From Pirellulales bacterium (GTDB lineage Bacteria > Planctomycetota > Planctomycetia > Pirellulales > Thermoguttaceae), in NCBI GenBank assembly GCA_030605745.1, contig JAUWHT010000382.1, positions 1 to 21,069 of the forward strand: 21,069 nucleotides of DNA, in the 5' to 3' direction. Shown piece by piece: positions 12,631 to 20,935 of the stretch. Made by a program: the position numbers and the translations under genes. The notes under the pieces were generated by a model. It made no database searches, had not been told where the DNA came from, and saw only the letters and a program-made list of their open reading frames with translations. Position 1 is the stretch's first letter. Each line of letters opens with the position of its first letter.

Positions 12631-14418
12631 ATGGCTACCAACAAGTCTAACGGAAAACCGGCTCAAACCAAACCGCTACGGGCCGTCGGCTACTGCCGGA
12701 CAAGCGGTGAAGGTCAGAGGGATAACACTAGCATCCCGACACAGAAACAGGCTATAGAAAGTTTCTGTCAGCAGAACGGGTGGACAGTCATTCGGTTCTA
12801 TGTAGACGAATGCAAGAGCGGGGCCAAGATCACCGGCCGTGATGAGTTCCAGAAGATGCTCAAGGACGCGGCCAATAAGAAGTTTGACGCGGTGGTCCCG
12901 TTTGACACTACCCGCCTCGGCCGCGATGGTGTGGACATCGTTGGAAATGCCAAGTTCCTGAAGACCAACTTCGGAATCGTCATCGTGGATACAAAGTATC
13001 AGTTCGACAATCGGACTGCCCGCAATGTACTTACGAACTTCGTTCAGGCCGGCGTTTCCGAACAAGAACGCGTGTCCATCATGGAACGGATGATGGGCGG
13101 CCGGATAAGCAAGGCCAAGGAGGGCAAGCCCTGGACATCACAACCTCCGGTGGGCCGAACGTATGACAAGGAAAAGGAACGCTGGCACGTCACCGACAAG
13201 GGCAAGGCGATTGCCGAAGTGCTGCGGCGATACGTCGAGGGCGAGAGCTTGAAGACTCTGTGCGCCGAGTTGGGGATTTCCAGAGCAGCGAAAATCAGCG
13301 GATACGTCAATCACGGGCAGCTTGCAGGAACCTACAAGGCGCGGTTTCACTCGCCGGAGATCGAGGTTGACGAAGAGGTTCCCGTACCGGCCATTCCCGA
13401 AGTCGTGCCGTCCGCTCTGCTTGAAAAGGCCAAAGGCCGACTGAGGCACAACCGAACCTTCAACCGCCATGATACAAAGTCTTACGTTCTGACTGGGTTC
13501 GTCCGCTGTCGAGATTGCGGGAAGGCCCTGAGCGGTCAGACCGGAAGCGGCGGAACGGTTTACTACCGACATCGGGCATCGGACGGCTGCACCGTCAAGG
13601 GTGTTCGGGGGGATGAAGTCGAGCAAGCCGTGCTCGATTATCTTTTCAACACCTTTCTCGACCAGCCATCCTTCGACGAAGCGGTTCGGCGGTCGATGCC
13701 TTCAGACAAGCATCGAAAGGGCCTGTTGAAAGAGCAGGCCCGGGCCAAGAAGCGGTTGGCGAAGTGCCAACGCGAGATTGACCGGCTGGTCGATGCGGTC
13801 GCCAAAGGCACCGACAAGGGGCTACTCCTGTCCAAGCAGGACGCCCTGAAAGCCGAGCGGGAGGCCCAGACCCGCCGGCTGGAGGAACTGGACCACGAGA
13901 TCGCAACTATGCCTAGCGTGGAGCAGACGCAACGGGCGGCGATGGTTACCCGTCTGCGGCTGTCCGTAGAGCACAAGGGCAAGGATTGGCGGAAGCTGGC
14001 CTTTGAGGACGTGAGACGGATGCTGCTTCACTTATTTGGAGAGACCACCCCAGAGAATGGCACTGGCATATTGGTCCGCAGGGATGAGCGAGGAAGGCTC
14101 GTCGCCACGCTCAAGGGCCAGATCGACTTCCACAAACGGATAGTGATAGTGAACGGGCGGCCCGTCAGGTCCGCTATGGAGATAGAGGAGGCCACCATGA
14201 ATGCCTCAATCAGAAGTGAGTTTATGCGAGCTGCCCAGGCGGCCGATGAGAAGCGCCGGAGGGCGAAGGAAGAGTTAGATGAGGAGTGCCGCAGGGCGAT
14301 GGAAGAATTAAAACCTTATACGGCTAACCAATCACCCGGGGCCACCCGGCCCAAACACGGCGGACCCCAAACAATGCCCCAAACAATGCCAACTACCCGA
14401 GGAACCGTTTGGTGCTAG
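12631..14418 (+). CDS. large serine recombinase (integrase)
   Basis: The 595-aa protein is a full large serine recombinase, the site-specific integrase of phages and integrative elements. The catalytic domain has Ser 25 (GYCRTSGEG) and the TRLGRD motif (94-99). The recombinase domain spans about 165-285. A zinc ribbon begins FVRCRDCG (Cys 293 and 296) and continues with YYRHRASDGC (His 314, Cys 320), so the usual third Cys seems to be His. A coiled coil lies at about 362-425. The RBS GGAGGGCC precedes ATG 12631. The last 60 residues are low complexity with a QTMPQTMP repeat. Its TAG stop is split by the TA target duplication of the adjacent IS element, yet the stop codon is preserved. It is the right-hand gene of the element, so attR should lie close by. 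Confidence 0.93.
   Translation: MATNKSNGKPAQTKPLRAVGYCRTSGEGQRDNTSIPTQKQAIESFCQQNGWTVIRFYVDECKSGAKITGRDEFQKMLKDAANKKFDAVVPFDTTRLGRDGVDIVGNAKFLKTNFGIVIVDTKYQFDNRTARNVLTNFVQAGVSEQERVSIMERMMGGRISKAKEGKPWTSQPPVGRTYDKEKERWHVTDKGKAIAEVLRRYVEGESLKTLCAELGISRAAKISGYVNHGQLAGTYKARFHSPEIEVDEEVPVPAIPEVVPSALLEKAKGRLRHNRTFNRHDTKSYVLTGFVRCRDCGKALSGQTGSGGTVYYRHRASDGCTVKGVRGDEVEQAVLDYLFNTFLDQPSFDEAVRRSMPSDKHRKGLLKEQARAKKRLAKCQREIDRLVDAVAKGTDKGLLLSKQDALKAEREAQTRRLEELDHEIATMPSVEQTQRAAMVTRLRLSVEHKGKDWRKLAFEDVRRMLLHLFGETTPENGTGILVRRDERGRLVATLKGQIDFHKRIVIVNGRPVRSAMEIEEATMNASIRSEFMRAAQAADEKRRRAKEELDEECRRAMEELKPYTANQSPGATRPKHGGPQTMPQTMPTTRGTVWC
14365..14388. repeat. 12-bp tandem repeat at the integrase 3' end
   Basis: CCCCAAACAATG occurs twice in tandem (14365-14376 and 14377-14388) inside the last codons of the integrase. 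It encodes the QTMPQTMP tail. Its closeness to the predicted right end makes it a possible integrase binding arm, but no counterpart was seen at the left end. Confidence 0.6.
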
Positions 14419-14854
14419 TGTAGCGTCAACTTTGATTTTTGGGGTTCATTGATTGGTGAGATTTCTCTCTAATGGCGGAAGGAATTCCGATCCAAGGAGG
14501 GAGATCATGAACAAACGATATATGGTGAAACTCGCCAAGGACGAACGGCGAGAACTCTCAGAGTTGGTCAAGAAGGAGAAAATTGCGGCGAAGAAACGCA
14601 CGCACGCCCAAGTGTTGCTGTTGGCGGATTCGAGTAAGCACGGCCCGGGGTGGACGGACGAGGCCATCGCCGAAGCCTGCCAAGTCACGGTGCGAACGGT
14701 CGAAAACATTCGCAAACGTTGACCGTGGAAACGACCGTATGGCAAAACGACCGGAATTGCAAGGAAGCCAACATCGATTGGCAGTTCACGACGGAAGACG
14801 CACGCACAAAACTCAAACACCTGTACCCGAAAAATCAAAGTTGACGCTACACTA
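14416..14854. mobile_element. internally deleted IS630-type element (MITE-like) with TA duplication
   Basis: Terminal inverted repeats of 27 bp with one mismatch lie at 14418-14444 and 14826-14852; the outer ends read GTGTAGCGTCAACTTTGATT. Both are flanked by TA (14416-14417, 14853-14854), the target duplication of IS630/Tc1-mariner elements. The 435-bp body keeps only the first part and the end of a transposase gene, so it is non-autonomous. It sits exactly between the convergent integrase and PEP-CTERM genes. The near-intact inverted repeats suggest recent insertion or mobilisation by a full copy elsewhere. Confidence 0.9.
14507..14844 (+). pseudogene. IS630-type transposase, deletion remnant
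   Basis: ATG 14507 with AAGGAGGGA upstream opens a 71-aa remnant with the N-terminal helix-turn-helix of IS630 transposases (DEAIAEACQVTVRTVENIRK) that ends at TGA 14720-14722. A second remnant in another frame (about 14725-14844) encodes the family's typical C-terminus, NIDWQFTTEDARTKLKHLYP. The central catalytic DDE region, roughly 250 residues, is missing. The N-terminal piece could still bind the inverted repeats if expressed, but it cannot catalyse transposition. Confidence 0.85.
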
Positions 14855-15646
14855 GGCAGTCTTGCGCTTCCGCCGCCAACGATAGGCGAGCAGGCTGATT
14901 CCACCCATCGACAACAGAAGGAGGGTGGACGGTTCGGGGTTGTTGTGGAGAACAAGCTGACCATCTCCAAAGATGTCGACGTGCTTTGCCAGAGGTGTGC
15001 CGTCAGCCAAGGTGCCTGTCAAGAGGCCATCGGTGAGGTTAAGATCGGAGCCAAAGACGTTCACCGTGCCGGATTCGCGAATGCGCAGCCCGTTCCTAAT
15101 CGAGCCCCCGGAGATGTTCACCGTGCTGGAACCAAAGGCGTAAACCCCACCAATCGAGCCGCCGGAGATGTTCACCGTCACGGTGCTGCAACGAAAGGCG
15201 TAAACCCCACCAATCGACCCGCCGGTGACGTTCACGGTGCTAGAATCCAAACATTCCAAGTGAGACATTGACCCGCCGGAGATGTTCACCGTGCTGGAAC
15301 CAGCAGCCATCAACTCCAGACCAATCCGGCCTCCGGAGACGTTCACGGTGCTGGAATCGAGAGAGTATAACCACGCCCCAATTGACCCGCCCGAGACGTT
15401 CACCGTGCTGGAATCATAAGCCTCCAACGCGCATCCGATGGACCCACCCGGGACCATGTTCACAACGGTCGGGTGATTGTCACCATCGATGACGTGCACC
15501 TCATAGGGGAGGTGGGTATCAGGAAACGAGTTGTCGGCGTCTATTGTCGTGTCGCTGTCAATAGTTATGGTCTCCGCCTGTGCCACCGCCCCAAACGCCA
15601 AGGGCAGCCCCACCAAACCAAGAGCCACGATCTTCAACCGATTCAT
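14852..15646 (-). CDS. PEP-CTERM sorted secreted protein with TVNVSGGSIG repeats
   Basis: The 264-aa product has a signal peptide (MNRLKIVALGLVGLPLAFGA, cleavage near AQA at 23) and a C-terminal PEP-CTERM tail: NPEPSTLLLL, a hydrophobic helix, then RWRRKRKTA. PEP-CTERM proteins are cleaved by an exosortase and displayed at or beyond the cell envelope in EPS-producing bacteria. The middle holds about eight imperfect repeats of SSTVNVSGGSIG, of the kind that stack as a right-handed beta-helix. The start at 15646 has a strong AAAGGAGG on the minus strand. The stop uses the TA of the IS duplication but would be TAG with or without the insertion. Exact function is unknown; a surface or matrix protein is likely. 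Confidence 0.88.
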   Translation of the reverse strand: MNRLKIVALGLVGLPLAFGAVAQAETITIDSDTTIDADNSFPDTHLPYEVHVIDGDNHPTVVNMVPGGSIGCALEAYDSSTVNVSGGSIGAWLYSLDSSTVNVSGGRIGLELMAAGSSTVNISGGSMSHLECLDSSTVNVTGGSIGGVYAFRCSTVTVNISGGSIGGVYAFGSSTVNISGGSIRNGLRIRESGTVNVFGSDLNLTDGLLTGTLADGTPLAKHVDIFGDGQLVLHNNPEPSTLLLLSMGGISLLAYRWRRKRKTA

Positions 15647-16118
15647 TTCTTGCCTCCTTTGAAGCTATACTGAAGCTATACTCAGCACGGGCGAGGATTG
15701 CGGTTTTGGTGCTGCTCGCCCAGTCCAGCATGCCAGCAACCACTACAAGCATACTAACTGATTATAGTCATCCATACAAAGTCCTGTCAACACTCCAAAT
15801 CGAGATTCGCCAAACTTCGGATACCTCGGGGGGGGGGTAGCCATAAAGTGTTATGACGACACAGGTTGCGTCAAAACGGAAATCCCAAAATTTTTTTCCG
15901 TGGGGCCGGAAAAGTGCCCTTTCTCCCATGCCGCTGCTCGATTTGCTCGCTGCTGAACGTGTTTTTGCGGTTGGCTCGCCCAAGGTCCATAGGGTAGACT
16001 ATGCTTGGGTTGCCGTGCAACCGGTTTCTGGTAAACTACCAAATACAGTCGGGACCGGGACCGATGATCGTTATGGTTCTGGGCACTTGACAGAGCGATA
16101 AGTGATTAGGGAGGCCCA
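15647..16118. other. divergent intergenic region between PEP-CTERM gene and rpsR
   Basis: An 11-bp tandem repeat TGAAGCTATAC lies just upstream of the PEP-CTERM Shine-Dalgarno (about 15658-15681) and may be part of its promoter. A run of ten G occurs at 15828-15837. For rpsR, TTGGCT (15971-15976) and TAGACT (15995-16000), 18 nt apart, form a plausible promoter. They are followed by a short leader hairpin, GGTTGC/GCAACC (16008-16022). No gene is supported here. Confidence 0.5.
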
Positions 16119-16397
16119 ATGGCAAGGCGATTCCAGTTTAACAAGGTCAGCAATAAGAGGCGGGCCAAGCTGAAGGTTCGCACCAAGAGGAAGGACCCGA
16201 TCCTCGTCGACGGCAAGCGGCCACGGCCGATGTTCGTGGATTACAAGGACCTCGATCTGCTGAAGAGGCTGACCAATCGTCAGGGCAAGATCATCGGGCG
16301 GCGGAAGAACGGCTGCTCGGCCGCCAGCCAGCACGCCGTGTCCAAGGCCATCAAGCGGGCACGATTCATGGCCCTGATGTCCTATACCGGCGACTAG
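16119..16397 (+). CDS. rpsR: 30S ribosomal protein S18
   Basis: The 92-aa protein carries the S18 signature: DYKDLDLLKRLTNRQGKIIG then RRKNGCSAASQHAVSKAIKRARFMALMSY. S18 binds 16S rRNA in the platform of the small subunit with S6. The basic N-terminal tail is typical. ATG 16119 follows AGGGAGG. In many bacteria rpsR sits in an rpsF-ssb-rpsR-rplI operon; here it stands alone between a PEP-CTERM gene and an efflux operon, with its own promoter and leader hairpin. The gene is intact and presumably chromosomal, marking host DNA to the right of the element. Confidence 0.95.
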   Translation: MARRFQFNKVSNKRRAKLKVRTKRKDPILVDGKRPRPMFVDYKDLDLLKRLTNRQGKIIGRRKNGCSAASQHAVSKAIKRARFMALMSYTGD

Positions 16398-16646
16398 TTC
16401 CTCGGGCGGGCCACGGGCGTTATCGCAGTTCGATCGCGTAGGGGGGAATTGGGGTCACACCTACGCTATTGATTAACTTCGACAACACCAAGCCGTCCCC
16501 GACCACTGCGATGGAACTGGTTTCATCGTCAACCACTCGGGCGCCTTGCGCAACCCGATGTAGGCCGTGTAACTCGACCACTTGAACCCGCGCAAATGTT
16601 CCCGCCTCTCCTTCACCGACCAACCTGACCATTAACGAGGTATACC
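16398..16646. other. intergenic region before the efflux operon
   Basis: A minus-strand open frame at 16420-16632 would give a 70-aa product with a GEGEAGTFARVQVVELHG segment, but it has no ribosome binding site and its start lies against the efflux gene, so I do not call it. It might be a relic of an older gene. No clear promoter for the plus-strand operon was identified. Confidence 0.35.
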
Positions 16647-17828
16647 ATGAGTAAAAAAGGCATGTTCTGTATCCTTTTTATGGTGATGTTCGCTTTGCAA
16701 TGCAGACGGAGCGAGATGCCGGTTTCCATCCCTGAGGAGCATGTTCACGCTAAGTCTTCGTCGGCGAAGAATATCGTCCGCTTATCGGACACAACTCGTG
16801 AAGTTGTGGGAATCAAAGTAGAAGAGGTGAAATCCCAGGAGTGCAAGTCCGTTCTGGCTGCGATGGGAAAGGTCCTGGCGCCCCAGCCGCAAAAGGCGAT
16901 TGTGGGCCATGCCTTTCCCGCGAGGGTAGCCGAAGTTCACGTCAAGATCGGCGAGTTGGTCAAGAAGGGCCAGGCTTTGGTCATCCTGGAGAGCTACGAA
17001 GTCGGTAGCGCGAAGTCGGAATTCTACAAGGCGATTGCTGATCGTGAACTGGCGAAGCTCAATCTGGCCCGAGAGGAACGGTTGTCTAAGAACGGGATCG
17101 GAATCAAGAAGAATCTCCTGGCGGCGGAAACCGCGTACAAGATCGCCCAATCGAGTGCCGAGGCCGCTCACAAAAAACTGCACGTCCTGGGCTTCACCGA
17201 GGAGCAGGTGAAAGAGATTGCCGATACTCATCAGATCAACCCGGCCATCACCTTGTACGCCCCGATTGCCGGCAAGGTGGTGGCCAACGAGGCAGTGCTT
17301 GGCGCCCTGGTCGATCAGTCCACACAAATACTGACCATCATCGATCTGAGATCGCTATGGGTCGATGCCGAAATCTATGAAAAGGACATAGCCAAGGTCG
17401 AGATCGGGCAGGAAGTTAGAGTCACGGTTCTCGCTTATCCAGGAGTCGTTTTCGACGGGACAATCACCTACGTGGGAGACGTGGTGAACGAAGAGACCCG
17501 CACTATAACAGTGAGGGCGGACGTAAGCAATGATGAGTACCTGTTGAAGCCGGGGATGTTTGCCGACATCAGTATCCTTTTGGATGAAAGCCACCCCATG
17601 CCGGTCGTCCCATTGGCTGCTGTCTTAGAACAGGGCACTCAAAAGATCGTCTTCGTTAAGGAGAAGGGGTACTTCGTGCGTCGGCAGGTTGAGACCGGGG
17701 CGGTCGATGGAGACTACCAGCAGATCCTAAAGGGGTTGAAGGCCGGCGAAGAGGTGGTGATCGAAGGGAATCATCAGTTGGAATCCAAGCTCAAGGAAGA
17801 AGTGTTGAAGGCGGCTCATGTGCACTGA
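16647..17828 (+). CDS. CzcB/CusB-type RND efflux periplasmic adaptor
   Basis: The 393-aa membrane fusion protein links an inner-membrane RND pump to an outer-membrane channel. Domains in order: N-terminal hydrophobic segment (about 5-18) ending in a Cys (residue 19, non-canonical lipobox ALQC), lipoyl/barrel-sandwich half (GHAFPARVAEVHVKIGELVK, about 86-105), a helical hairpin (about 125-185), the second lipoyl half (ITLYAPIAGKVV, about 199-210), a beta-barrel (ALVDQSTQILTIIDLRSLWV onward) and a membrane-proximal domain with PVVPLAAVLEQG. His residues occur near the N-terminus (EEHVHAKSS) and at the very end (AAHVH), hinting at metal contact. It precedes the pump gene by 23 nt in one operon. 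Substrate metal cannot be fixed from sequence. Confidence 0.9.
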   Translation: MSKKGMFCILFMVMFALQCRRSEMPVSIPEEHVHAKSSSAKNIVRLSDTTREVVGIKVEEVKSQECKSVLAAMGKVLAPQPQKAIVGHAFPARVAEVHVKIGELVKKGQALVILESYEVGSAKSEFYKAIADRELAKLNLAREERLSKNGIGIKKNLLAAETAYKIAQSSAEAAHKKLHVLGFTEEQVKEIADTHQINPAITLYAPIAGKVVANEAVLGALVDQSTQILTIIDLRSLWVDAEIYEKDIAKVEIGQEVRVTVLAYPGVVFDGTITYVGDVVNEETRTITVRADVSNDEYLLKPGMFADISILLDESHPMPVVPLAAVLEQGTQKIVFVKEKGYFVRRQVETGAVDGDYQQILKGLKAGEEVVIEGNHQLESKLKEEVLKAAHVH

Positions 17829-17851
17829 ACCTGGAAAAGGAGGCGGAAAAA

Positions 17852-20800
17852 GTGATTCGAGCGATAATTGATCTGGCGTTGCATCACCGCCTTCTCGTGC
17901 TTCTGTTGACGGCGCTGATTTCACTGGTCGGCGTCATCGCCTACCAGCGATTACCCAAGGATGTCTATCCCGATTTGAATGCGCCGCTGGTGAATATCGT
18001 CACCACGTGTCCGGGAATGGCCGCGGAAGACGTGGAACGTCTGATCACCTTCCCGCTGGAAAGCCTGATGAGCGGCACCCCTCATGTGACCCGGGTTCGT
18101 TCGGAGTCGGCCACCGGCGACTCGGTGGTGACTGTTGAGTTCGACTGGGGAATCGACATCTATCTGGCCCGCCAGATTGTGGCCGGAAAACTGGAGATTG
18201 TGGCAGGTCAGCTTCCCGTGGGGGCATCTACGCCGGCATTGGGACCGGTTTCTTCCCGGATAGGCGAAATCTTCGAGTTCGCCGTGGTCGGAGAGGGCAT
18301 CGAGGCGATGGAGTTGCGGAGCGTTGCCGACTGGACTATCCGCTACCGGCTGCTGGGAGTGGAGGGCGTATCGTTCGTGGTCAACTTGGGGGGATTCGTA
18401 CGCCAGTACCAGGTGCTTCTAGAACCCGAAAAGCTGCACCACTACGGAATCACCATTGCCGAGGTCAAGGAATCAATCGAGAAGAGCAATCGTAACTTCT
18501 CCGGAGGGATTATCAGGAAAAAGAACCAGGAGTTCCTGATCAAGGGGCTGGGAAGAATCGAATCGATGAAGCACATTCGAAATACGGTGATCACTTCCCG
18601 AGACGGTATTCCCGTTTTTGTAAAGGACGTTGCCGACGTCAAGGTGGGAGGAATGTTTCGACGGGGAGATGCCGGACTGAACGGCCAGGAGGCCGTGTCC
18701 GTCGTCGTGCAGAAGCAATATGGCGGGGACACCCTGACGACCATCGCCAATGTCAAGAAGTTTCTCGCCGAGGTCAAACCGGACATCCCGGAAAAGATCA
18801 GAATCGTTCCCTATTATGACCAGTCCGACTTGATCTGGAGTACGTTGCACCACGTAGAAATCTCCATGCTGCAAGGCGGCTTGCTGGTGGTGCTGGTGAT
18901 CCTGCTTTTTCTCGGCAACTTGCGGGCCTCCTTGATCGCCTCGCTGACCATTCCCTTTTCCATCTTGCTCGCCCTGGTATTGATGTATCTTGCCGGTGTC
19001 TCGCTGACGGTAATGGCCCTTGGCGGCCTGGCGATTGGGATCGGAAAAGTGGCCGCCGGGTCGGTGATCATGGTGGAGAACATCTACAAGTTCTTTCAAA
19101 GTGACAACAGTGAGGCGACCCCGCTCGAACTTGCCTCCGCGGGCGCCAAAGAGGTTGGGCCCTATTTGTTCTCTGCCAATGTGATCATTATCGTGGTCTT
19201 CTTACCACTTCTGGCCCTGGAGGGAATCGGCGGCAGGATGTTCCGGCCGACGGCATTTGCCCTGATCGCTGCGCTTCTCGGGTCGCTGATCATGAATATT
19301 ACCCTGAAGCCGGTCCTGATGTCCCTTTGTTTTGGGAAAAAGGCTCGCCGTCGGCGCGAGAATCTCTTCGTGGCGTTTGCTACCCGCGTCTATGTAGCCG
19401 TCCTGGAGAGATCATTCCGACGCAAGGGAAAAGCATTGGTATTGCTGGTCGGTTTGGCCGTCCTTGTGATTGCCGGAGTATGTTATCAACATCTGGGAAG
19501 CGAATTCGTCCCCTTCCTGGACGAGGGATCGATCATCGGCACCACGGTCATGCTGCCGGAAACATCGCTTCAGGAATCGGTTCGGATCGGGAAGAAGATC
19601 GAAGAAATTTTCCTCTCCTTCCCCGAAGTTGTCCATGTCTGCCGCACGACCGGAATGGCCGAGGCAACCGAGCATGTTCATCCCGTGAACCACAGCCATT
19701 ATATGATGGAATTGCAGCCGCTGGAGAAGAGAAAACGGGGATATCTGGAACTGACCGAGGCCATGAGAAGAGAACTAGACAAGGTGCCAGGTATCGTCTA
19801 CCTCTTCGAACAACCCATCGCCAATAAGATGGCCGAGATGCTCACCGGGGTAGAAGGTCAAATTTCCGTCAAGCTTTTTGGACCGGATTTGCAGGTATTG
19901 AACGAGAAAATAAGGGAAGTTTGCGACGTGGTGAGTCAGGTCCGAGGGATCGCCGACTTGCAGATCGAACAGACCACCGGGATCCCCCTGGTCGTAGTCA
20001 GGCTTGACCGGGAAGCCCTGGCTCGCCATGGGATCAAAGTCGAGGAGGTCGCCGACCTGATCGAAACGGCGCTGAACGGCGTGGAGGCGACCGATATGTG
20101 GGAGGCCGACAGGTTGACCTCCGTGCTGTTGCGGTTGCCCGAAGAGTACCGCCAGGACGTGGAGACGATTCGGAACCTGCTGGTCGACGCTCCTTCCGGC
20201 CACCGTGTCCCCCTTTCCCAGATCGCCCACATCGATAGAAGCGAGGGTCCGCAGACGATTTTCCGGGAAAACTTGATGAAGCGGAAAATTATCCTCTGTA
20301 ACGTGGTGGGGCGAGATGTCGGCCATTTTGTCCGGGAAGCCAGAGAAACAATCTCCCGCAAGGTCTCCCTTCCCCAGGGCTACTTCGTCACTTTCGGCGG
20401 CCAGTTTGAAAGCCAGCAAAGGACCATGAAACAGCTCATGTGGATGATGCTCGTCGTGGCCCTGAGCGTGCTGGTTGTGTTGTTTGCTTCAGTGGGTTCA
20501 CTCCGCCAGTGCCTGCTCTTGCTGTTGAATATTCCCATGACCGTCTCCGGCGGGATTATTGCTCTGTTCCTGGCCGGGCAAACCGTGAACGTCTCGTCGG
20601 TGATCGGTTTTATCGCCCTGTTTGGAATCGCCTTGCAGAACGGCCTGATTCTGGTCGGAAAGATAAACGACCTCCGAAAAGAAGGAATGGAGCTTCATGA
20701 AGCCGTAATTCAAGGCGCCACGCGCAGGTTCCGGCCCATTTTAATGACCGAATTGATCCTCATTCTGGGTGTATTGCCCTTGGCGCTGGGAAAGACCTCG

Positions 20801-20935
20801 GGCTCTGAGATTCACCGCCCCTTGGCCGTGGTCTATATCGGTGGGTTTGTGGTGGCCATCTTCTTTGAACAGATCGTTTTGCCCATTCTGTATGAGATGT
20901 TTTCCCGGCTTAAGAAGGAGCGCTTTGTCGCTTAG
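17852..20935 (+). CDS. CzcA/CusA-type heavy-metal RND transporter
   Basis: The 1027-aa inner-membrane pump starts at GTG 17852 behind AAAGGAGG. It has the full RND layout: TM1 (about 13-31), a first periplasmic loop (PGMAAEDVERLITFPLE), TM2-6 (about 335-490), a second loop and TM8-12 to the end (GIALQNGLILVGKINDL near 930). The TM4 segment reads GLAIGIGKVAAGSVIMVEN (392-410). Most heavy-metal RND pumps have Asp in the position of Ala 401/402, as part of the proton relay (xxVDGAVxxVEN), so two of the usual three acids appear lost while Glu 409 stays. Residues 604-619 are His/Met-rich (EHVHPVNHSHYMM), unusual for that loop. It probably works with the adaptor just upstream; no outer-membrane partner is in view. 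Confidence 0.92.
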   Translation: MIRAIIDLALHHRLLVLLLTALISLVGVIAYQRLPKDVYPDLNAPLVNIVTTCPGMAAEDVERLITFPLESLMSGTPHVTRVRSESATGDSVVTVEFDWGIDIYLARQIVAGKLEIVAGQLPVGASTPALGPVSSRIGEIFEFAVVGEGIEAMELRSVADWTIRYRLLGVEGVSFVVNLGGFVRQYQVLLEPEKLHHYGITIAEVKESIEKSNRNFSGGIIRKKNQEFLIKGLGRIESMKHIRNTVITSRDGIPVFVKDVADVKVGGMFRRGDAGLNGQEAVSVVVQKQYGGDTLTTIANVKKFLAEVKPDIPEKIRIVPYYDQSDLIWSTLHHVEISMLQGGLLVVLVILLFLGNLRASLIASLTIPFSILLALVLMYLAGVSLTVMALGGLAIGIGKVAAGSVIMVENIYKFFQSDNSEATPLELASAGAKEVGPYLFSANVIIIVVFLPLLALEGIGGRMFRPTAFALIAALLGSLIMNITLKPVLMSLCFGKKARRRRENLFVAFATRVYVAVLERSFRRKGKALVLLVGLAVLVIAGVCYQHLGSEFVPFLDEGSIIGTTVMLPETSLQESVRIGKKIEEIFLSFPEVVHVCRTTGMAEATEHVHPVNHSHYMMELQPLEKRKRGYLELTEAMRRELDKVPGIVYLFEQPIANKMAEMLTGVEGQISVKLFGPDLQVLNEKIREVCDVVSQVRGIADLQIEQTTGIPLVVVRLDREALARHGIKVEEVADLIETALNGVEATDMWEADRLTSVLLRLPEEYRQDVETIRNLLVDAPSGHRVPLSQIAHIDRSEGPQTIFRENLMKRKIILCNVVGRDVGHFVREARETISRKVSLPQGYFVTFGGQFESQQRTMKQLMWMMLVVALSVLVVLFASVGSLRQCLLLLLNIPMTVSGGIIALFLAGQTVNVSSVIGFIALFGIALQNGLILVGKINDLRKEGMELHEAVIQGATRRFRPILMTELILILGVLPLALGKTSGSEIHRPLAVVYIGGFVVAIFFEQIVLPILYEMFSRLKKERFVA

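Noticed and set aside
1873..14417. Gene transfer agent
   Set aside because: An integrase, a replication ATPase and an origin-like region point to a self-replicating mobile element, and the tail genes a transfer agent needs are absent.
15853..16101. Plus-strand 82-codon frame upstream of rpsR
   Set aside because: It covers the predicted rpsR promoter and leader, lacks a Shine-Dalgarno and has no protein-like features.
16420..16632. Minus-strand 70-aa frame before the efflux operon
   Set aside because: Part of it looks protein-like, but there is no ribosome binding site, no recognisable complete domain, and it abuts the start of a well-supported gene.
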